Source: Gammaproteobacteria bacterium
GTDB taxonomy: Bacteria > Pseudomonadota > Gammaproteobacteria > Ga0077536
Assembly (NCBI GenBank): GCA_024235015.1
Contig: JACKNG010000004.1
Span: forward strand, 558,001-622,000
Reading direction: 5' to 3'
Length of the DNA stretch: 64,000 nucleotides
Shown in pieces: positions 57,370 through 64,000 of the stretch (its first letter is position 1; each line of letters begins with the position of its first letter). A program made the position numbers and the translations under genes. The notes under the pieces were generated by a model, which was given only the letters and a program-made list of their open reading frames with translations, searched no databases and was not told where the DNA came from.

Positions 57370-58614
57370 TCAGGACGCCGGTTCCAGCCTGACCGGCAGC
57401 GACTCGACGACGCGGAAGCGCGAGCGGTGCGGGCGCACCGTCGGGCCGGCGCGCTCGAAGCGCGGAAAACGTTCGAGCAGTTTGCCGAAGGCGATGCGCG
57501 CCTCGATGCGCGCGACCGAGTTGCCGGCGCAGGTATGGATGCCGTGGGCGAAGGCGAGGTGCTTGTTCGGGTTGCGGGCGATGTCGAAAGTCTCGGGCTG
57601 GTCGAAGCGGGCCGGGTCGCGGTTGGCCGCGGCGATGCCGAGGTGCAGAAAGGTTCCGGGCGCGAGGTCGACGCCGCCGAGGCTGGTCGCCGCGGTGGTA
57701 CGGCGATTGCCGATCTGCAGCGGGCTCTCGAAGCGCAGCATCTCTTCCACCGCCGACTTGATCAGCGCCGGCTCGTCCTGCAGGCGCGCGCGCTGCTCCG
57801 GGTAGCGCAGCAGCAGGTCGACGCCGTTGGCGATCAGGCTGCCGGTGGTGTCGTGGCCGGCGTTCAGCATGAAGATCGAGTTGTGCAGGATCTCGAGCTC
57901 GGTGAGGGTGTCGGCGTCGTCCGCGTCGCCCTCGCTCGCCTCGATCAGGGCCCACAGCACGTCCATGGCGTCGGCGCCGGGCGGGTTGGCGCGCTTGCGC
58001 GCGATGAGCGTGCGCAGGTAGGCCTTGAAGTCCTCCACCGCCCGGTTGCCCGTGGCGAGTTCCGCGGCCGAGCGCACCGGTTCGAGCGCGCCGAGGATGG
58101 CATTGGCCCAGGCGCGCAGCGGGTTGCGTTCGTCGTAGGGCACGCCGAGCAATTCGCCGATGAGGTTCAGCGGCACCACGGTGGCGAATTCCTGCGCGAT
58201 GTCGATGGTGCCGCGCTCGGCGGCACGGTCGAGCAGGGCATCGACCATGCGCGCGATGCTGTCTTCCATCTGGCGCAGCACGCGGTGGGCGAAGAACGGC
58301 GCGAGCAGGCGGCGCACCCGGGTGTGGTAGGGCGGGTCGTTGAACACGATCGAGGTCGTGTGGTGCTCGTAGAGCGGCGAATCGCCGAAGCGCGGCTTGA
58401 AGTCGACGCGCTTGTCGGAGCTGAACAGCACCGGGTCGCCGAAGACCTGCAGCAGGTCGGCGTAGCGCGTCAGCAGGTAGGAACCATCGGGCTGGCGGCA
58501 CAGCGGGGCATGCGCGCGCAGGGTGGCGAAATCCGGGTAGGGATCGACGGCGAAGGCGTGGTCGCTGGTGGCGAGCACGAAATCGGCGGCGCTGGCGGCG
58601 GTGAGGCGGCTCAT
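57370..58614 (-). CDS. cytochrome P450 (classical bacterial type)
   Basis: A 414-residue P450. The I helix has the standard LNAGHDTTG (acid-Thr pair kept), VEEMLRFE is the ExxR helix, and FAHGIHTCAG holds heme ligand Cys362. These are features of the CYP107/CYP109-type soluble enzymes. The ATG at 58614 overlaps the stop of the upstream FAH-family gene (ATGA), so the two are translationally coupled. Redox partners are not in the window. Probably hydroxylates a terpenoid, fatty acid or steroid; substrate unknown. Confidence 0.93.
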   Translation of the reverse strand: MSRLTAASAADFVLATSDHAFAVDPYPDFATLRAHAPLCRQPDGSYLLTRYADLLQVFGDPVLFSSDKRVDFKPRFGDSPLYEHHTTSIVFNDPPYHTRVRRLLAPFFAHRVLRQMEDSIARMVDALLDRAAERGTIDIAQEFATVVPLNLIGELLGVPYDERNPLRAWANAILGALEPVRSAAELATGNRAVEDFKAYLRTLIARKRANPPGADAMDVLWALIEASEGDADDADTLTELEILHNSIFMLNAGHDTTGSLIANGVDLLLRYPEQRARLQDEPALIKSAVEEMLRFESPLQIGNRRTTAATSLGGVDLAPGTFLHLGIAAANRDPARFDQPETFDIARNPNKHLAFAHGIHTCAGNSVARIEARIAFGKLLERFPRFERAGPTVRPHRSRFRVVESLPVRLEPAS

Positions 58615-59591
58615 GCCGGGCCCGCGATGCGGTTCTCGAGCGCGCCGAAGATGGAGCGGCCGGCGGCGTCGCACATCTCGATGCGGACGACGTCGCCGAA
58701 GCACAACCACGGCGTGAGCGTACGGCCGGCCTGCTCGTCGTCGAAACGCGCCTCGGCCAGGCAGCCGTGGCCGCTCGCCGGGTCGCGGTTCGACACCGCG
58801 CCGGCGGCGATGATGGTGCCGGCACCGAGCGCGCGGGTGCGCGCGGCATGGGCGATGAGCCGGGGATAGCCGAAGAAGGCGTCGACGCCGGCGTCGGGGC
58901 AGCCCACGGCGCGCGCGTTGACGAACGATTGCAGGCGGCCGTGCAACAGTGCGCCGTCCCAGGCCGCACCCAGCGCGTCGGGGGTGACGGCGACCGGCGA
59001 GAACGCGCTGGTCGGCTTCGATTGCACGAAGCCGAAGCCCTTGGGCAGCTCGCTGCGGGTCAGCGCGCGGCAGGTGAAGTCGTTCATCAGCATGACGAGC
59101 TTGACGTGGCTCGCGGCCGCGCCGACGTCCACCCCCATCGGCACGTCGTCGGTGACGATGGCAATCTCGGCCTCGAAGTCGATGTCGAGATCTTCCGAGG
59201 GCAGGTGCATCGCGCCGTGCGGCGCGCAGAAACCGTCGGACACGCCCTGGTACATGAGCGGCTCGGTGTCGTGGTTGGCGGGCATCGCCGCGCCGCGCGC
59301 CCGCCGTGCCTTCTCCATGTGATGCAGGTAGACCGAGCCGTCGAGGAACTGGTAGGCGCGTGGCAGCGGGCTGGCCAGAGCCGACACGTCGAGCGCGAAG
59401 GCGTCGGCGCAGCGGCCCGCGGCGAGGTCGGCGGCGACGGCACGCAGCGCCGGTTCGGCGCGCGTCCAGTCGTCCAGCGCGCGCTGCAGGGTGGGCGCGA
59501 TTGCGGCCACGGCCACCGCGCGTTCGAGGGCGTCGTCGACCACCACCAGGGTGCCGTCGCGGCCGCCGCCGGCGAGGCTCGCGAGTTTCAC
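58611..59591 (-). CDS. fumarylacetoacetate hydrolase (FAH) family protein
   Basis: A 326-residue FAH-fold protein with a metal-binding site: EDLDIDFEAEIAIVTDDVPM (two acidic ligands) and the downstream LVMLMNDFTCRALTR. The C-terminal half ends VVRIEMCDAAGRSIFGALEN. Family members cleave C-C bonds in acylpyruvates or act as hydratases. The start is GTG 59591, which overlaps the stop of the upstream exported-protein gene (GTGA), and its own stop overlaps the P450 start (ATGA). Three genes are thus tightly coupled. Confidence 0.9.
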   Translation of the reverse strand: MKLASLAGGGRDGTLVVVDDALERAVAVAAIAPTLQRALDDWTRAEPALRAVAADLAAGRCADAFALDVSALASPLPRAYQFLDGSVYLHHMEKARRARGAAMPANHDTEPLMYQGVSDGFCAPHGAMHLPSEDLDIDFEAEIAIVTDDVPMGVDVGAAASHVKLVMLMNDFTCRALTRSELPKGFGFVQSKPTSAFSPVAVTPDALGAAWDGALLHGRLQSFVNARAVGCPDAGVDAFFGYPRLIAHAARTRALGAGTIIAAGAVSNRDPASGHGCLAEARFDDEQAGRTLTPWLCFGDVVRIEMCDAAGRSIFGALENRIAGPA

Positions 59592-60211
59592 TCGGCGCTG
59601 TCCGTCCGCTCTGCGTCGTCGTCCGCCGGCCCGCCGAGGCGCTTGCCGACGGGGCACTGCTCGCGCGCCGGGTCGCAGATGCGCTGGTAGGCGAGGAAGC
59701 CGAGCCACAGCTTGCGTTCGTCGAGCGAGACCGGCGACGGGCCGTCGAGGGCGTAGGGTTCGACCTGCCAGGCCTTCTGCAGCAGGTAGAAGTTCTGTTC
59801 GCCGGCGATGCCGCGCAGGAGGATGAAATCGCCCCGCCCGCTCTCGGGGTTGCGCCCGCAGCGCATGATGACCGCGAGCGTCGGGTGGGCGTCGACCCCG
59901 CCGAGCTCGACCGGCTGGACGTCGAACTCGGGGCACTGCTTGCCGAGATGCACGGCGATGCGCGAGAGCATGGTGTCCGGGTCGGCATTGGCCTCGCCGA
60001 GCAGGATCTGCACGGTCAGCATCTCGCGCCAGTCGTCGCCGTCCTGGCCTTCCGGCACGTACTCGGTGGTGGCGAGGTTCTCGTCGAGATCGCCGTAGAC
60101 CTCGTGCCAGCCGTCGGGCTCGGCGAACAGCAGTTGTTCGTTGTGCTCGGCGGCCGTCGCGCCGGCGCTGAGGCCGAGCAGGGCGCCGAGCAGGGCAAGG
60201 CATAGCGGCAT
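59588..60211 (-). CDS. exported protein of unknown function
   Basis: A 207-residue protein with a signal peptide (1-20, LCLALLGALLGLSAGATA) and a mature beta-rich domain with FAEPDGWHEVYGDLDENL, PEFDVQPVELGGVDAHPTLA and RCGRNPESGRGDFILLRGI. A Cys pair near the C-terminus (ICDPAREQC) may form a disulfide. I do not recognise the family. ATG 60211. It is the first gene of the coupled unit with FAH and P450. Confidence 0.72.
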   Translation of the reverse strand: MPLCLALLGALLGLSAGATAAEHNEQLLFAEPDGWHEVYGDLDENLATTEYVPEGQDGDDWREMLTVQILLGEANADPDTMLSRIAVHLGKQCPEFDVQPVELGGVDAHPTLAVIMRCGRNPESGRGDFILLRGIAGEQNFYLLQKAWQVEPYALDGPSPVSLDERKLWLGFLAYQRICDPAREQCPVGKRLGGPADDDAERTDSAE

Positions 60212-60251
60212 GGTGCGGACTCCCGGGGTGGAACGACCCCTGTTCGATGCG

Positions 60252-60396
60252 TTAACGGCCTGGTGAAAAGTGACCGCGGTCGTGGTCAGCGTTGCGTGCG
60301 CGCCTGCGATCCTCGTGCATTCGCATGAATTCCGATCCTCGTTTCGCTCGCGCCTTGCCCACGACCGACCTCGTCACGCTTTTCACCGGCCTGCCA
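60252..60396. repeat. family C inverted repeat, copy C2
   Basis: A 145-bp unit with ends TTAACGGCCTGGTGAAAAGT (60252-60271) and TTTTCACCGGCCTGCCA (60380-60396). Pairing continues inward, with interruptions (GTGACCGCGGTCGTGG near 60271 and CCACGACCG near 60360), giving a long hairpin. It fills most of the 271-bp gap 60212-60482. No transposase inside. Confidence 0.7.
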
Positions 60397-60482
60397 GGGT
60401 GCCGGGCGTGGCCGGCGCCGTCCAGCGGGCACGTCGCGCGCCAACGGCCGGCTGTCGGCCGGCCGGTCAAGGCCTGCCGCCT

Positions 60483-62480
<1,998 letters not shown>

Positions 62481-62533
62481 GGCGGCTACCTCGGGAGATG
62501 ACGCTGCAGGCGGGGCGATGCGGCCACGCCTGC

Positions 62534-64000
62534 TCACATGCGGAACAGGCCGAAGCGGGTGTCCGGGATCGGCGCGTTGAGGGTCGACCACAGCGACAGG
62601 CCGAGCACGCGGCGGGTCTGGGCGGGGTCGACGATGCCGTCGTCCCACAGGCGCGCGGTGGCGTAGTAGGGGTGGCCCTGCTCTTCGTACTGGGCACGGA
62701 TGGGCGCCTTGAAGGCCTCTTCCTCGTCGGCCGGCCATTCGCCGCCGCGCCCCTCGATGCCGTCGCGACGCACCGTGGCGAGCACCGCCGCGGCCTGTTC
62801 GCCGCCCATCACGCTGATGCGGGAGTTCGGCCACATCCAGAGATAACGCGGCGAGTAGGCGCGTCCGCACATGCCGTAGTTGCCGGCGCCGAAGCTGCCG
62901 CCGATGATCAAGGTGATCTTCGGCACCTGCGCGGTGGCCACCGCGGTGACCAGCTTGGCCCCGTCCTTGGCGATGCCGCCGTTCTCGTACTTGCGCCCGA
63001 CCATGAAGCCGGTGATGTTCTGCAGGAACAGCAACGGCACCTTGCGCTGGGCGCACAGTTCGATGAAGTGCGCACCCTTCTGCGCCGATTCGCTGAACAG
63101 GATGCCGTTGTTGGCGATGATGCCGACCGGCACGCCGTAGAGGTGGGCAAAGCCGGTGACGAGGGTCGACCCGTAGCGCGCCTTGAACTCGTCGAAGCGC
63201 GAGCCGTCGACCACGCGCGCGATGATCTCGCGCACGTCGTAGGGCTGGCGCGTGTCGGTCGGCAGTACGCCGTAGATCTCCGCCGGGTCGTAGAGCGGCT
63301 CCTCGCTGGCGCTGAGGTTCACCGACTGCGGGCGGCGGCGGTTGAGGTTGGCGACGATGTGGCGCGCGATGGCGAGCGCGTGACTGTCGTTCTCAGCCAG
63401 GTGATCGGCCACGCCGGAGAGGCGGGTATGGACGTCGCCGCCGCCGAGATCCTCGGCGCTGACGACCTCGCCCGTCGCGGCTTTCACCAGCGGCGGGCCG
63501 CCGAGGAAGATGGTGCCCTGGTTCTTGACGATGACGGTGTCGTCGCTCATCGCCGGCACGTAGGCGCCGCCCGCGGTGCACGAGCCCATCACCACCGCGA
63601 TCTGCGGGATGCCCATGGCGCTCATGTTGGCCTGGTTGTAGAAGATGCGGCCGAAGTGTTCGCGGTCGGGGAAGACCTCGTCCTGCTTGGGCAGGAAGGC
63701 GCCGCCGGAATCGACCAGGTAGAGGCACGGCAGGTGGTTCTCACGCGCGATTTCCTGCGCGCGCAGGTGCTTCTTCACCGTCATCGGGTAGTAGGTGCCG
63801 CCTTTCACGGTGGCATCGTTGGCGATGATCATGCACTCGGTGTCGTGGACGCGGCCGACCCCGGCGATCATGCCGGCGGCCGGGGCGTCACCGTCGTACA
63901 TTCCGAACGCGGCGAGCTGGCCGATTTCGAGGAAGGGCGTGCCCGGGTCGAGCAGGCGATCGACGCGGTCGCGCGGTAGCAGCTTGCCGCGCGCGACGTG
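62534..64000 (-). CDS. acyl-CoA carboxylase carboxyltransferase (beta) subunit, N-terminus outside window
   Basis: At least 488 residues of the carboxyltransferase subunit; the reading frame runs off the right edge before the start. LYLVDSGGAFLPKQDEVFPD, FYNQANMSAMGIPQIAVVMG, GTIFLGGPPLVKAATGEVVS and FGAGNYGMCGRAYSPRYLWM are the methylcrotonyl-CoA-carboxylase beta signature rather than those of propionyl-CoA carboxylase. It transfers CO2 from biotin to the acyl-CoA. It is followed by the alpha subunit 53 nt on, with no crotonase between. Leucine/isovalerate or acyclic-terpene breakdown is likely. Confidence 0.93.
   Translation of the reverse strand, partial: HVARGKLLPRDRVDRLLDPGTPFLEIGQLAAFGMYDGDAPAAGMIAGVGRVHDTECMIIANDATVKGGTYYPMTVKKHLRAQEIARENHLPCLYLVDSGGAFLPKQDEVFPDREHFGRIFYNQANMSAMGIPQIAVVMGSCTAGGAYVPAMSDDTVIVKNQGTIFLGGPPLVKAATGEVVSAEDLGGGDVHTRLSGVADHLAENDSHALAIARHIVANLNRRRPQSVNLSASEEPLYDPAEIYGVLPTDTRQPYDVREIIARVVDGSRFDEFKARYGSTLVTGFAHLYGVPVGIIANNGILFSESAQKGAHFIELCAQRKVPLLFLQNITGFMVGRKYENGGIAKDGAKLVTAVATAQVPKITLIIGGSFGAGNYGMCGRAYSPRYLWMWPNSRISVMGGEQAAAVLATVRRDGIEGRGGEWPADEEEAFKAPIRAQYEEQGHPYYATARLWDDGIVDPAQTRRVLGLSLWSTLNAPIPDTRFGLFRM

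Overview
The window is about 64 kb of very GC-rich chromosome (roughly 70% by eye) with dense, short operons on both strands. No rRNA, tRNA, CRISPR array, integrase or transposase gene was seen. SlyX, a MiaE-type tRNA hydroxylase, malate synthase G, PEP-CTERM proteins and outer-membrane barrels point to a Gram-negative Pseudomonadota, most likely a gammaproteobacterium. Acyl-CoA dehydrogenases, crotonases, SDRs, two P450s, a DUF1329/LolA-like pair and LLM-type oxidoreductases suggest breakdown of lipids, terpenoids, steroids or other hydrophobic compounds. The taxonomic call is inference.

Layout. 1-7 kb: SDR (cut by the window edge), acyl-CoA dehydrogenase, divergent crotonase, NYN-domain nuclease, exported cyclase-fold protein, P450. 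7-11.5 kb: malate synthase G; a Tat/PEP-CTERM Ser-Gly-rich protein coupled to a LicD-PqqD fusion; SDR. 11.5-19 kb: membrane histidine kinase, crotonase and DUF1330, cNMP-binding diguanylate cyclase, NTF2-like, NADAR, luciferase-like monooxygenase, small membrane proteins. 19-26.6 kb: LysR regulator divergent from a LolA-like/DUF1329 pair, SDR, membrane SpoIIE-type phosphatase, PEP-CTERM beta-propeller. 26.7-37 kb: PhyH dioxygenase, SDR and NTF2 operon, LLM oxidoreductase, slyX, SRPBCC, MiaE, two more PEP-CTERM proteins, GNAT, GT4 glycosyltransferase. 37-48.5 kb: MaoC-like protein, serine hydrolase, crotonase, M20 peptidase, methyltransferase, outer-membrane barrel, a frameshifted and an intact VOC gene, cupin, NTF2-like, GNAT, metal-dependent cyclase. 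48.5-56 kb: PhoD, remnant of a xanthine-dehydrogenase-type molybdenum subunit, GT39-like membrane protein, thiolase-like protein, acyl-CoA dehydrogenase. 56-64 kb: lipocalin-like protein, the coupled unit P450/FAH/exported protein, and a biotin-dependent acyl-CoA carboxylase pair running off the right edge.

Three families of dispersed palindromic repeats lie between genes. Family A is a 31-bp bipartite element: a short dyad, then GGTGTCAGACACC at a fixed 18-nt phase. Family B is a 76-77 bp hairpin with arms around GGGGACAGTTTACTT. Family C has terminal inverted repeats around GGCCGGTGAAAA. Some copies supply the stop codon of the neighbouring gene. No transposase that could move them lies in the window.

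The most unusual gene set is 9392-10648. A small Ser/Gly-rich protein carries both a Tat signal and a PEP-CTERM anchor. Three bases later comes a protein joining a LicD/fukutin-like transferase domain to a PqqD-like peptide-binding domain. I read this as a possible peptide- or protein-modification system whose substrate is the neighbour.
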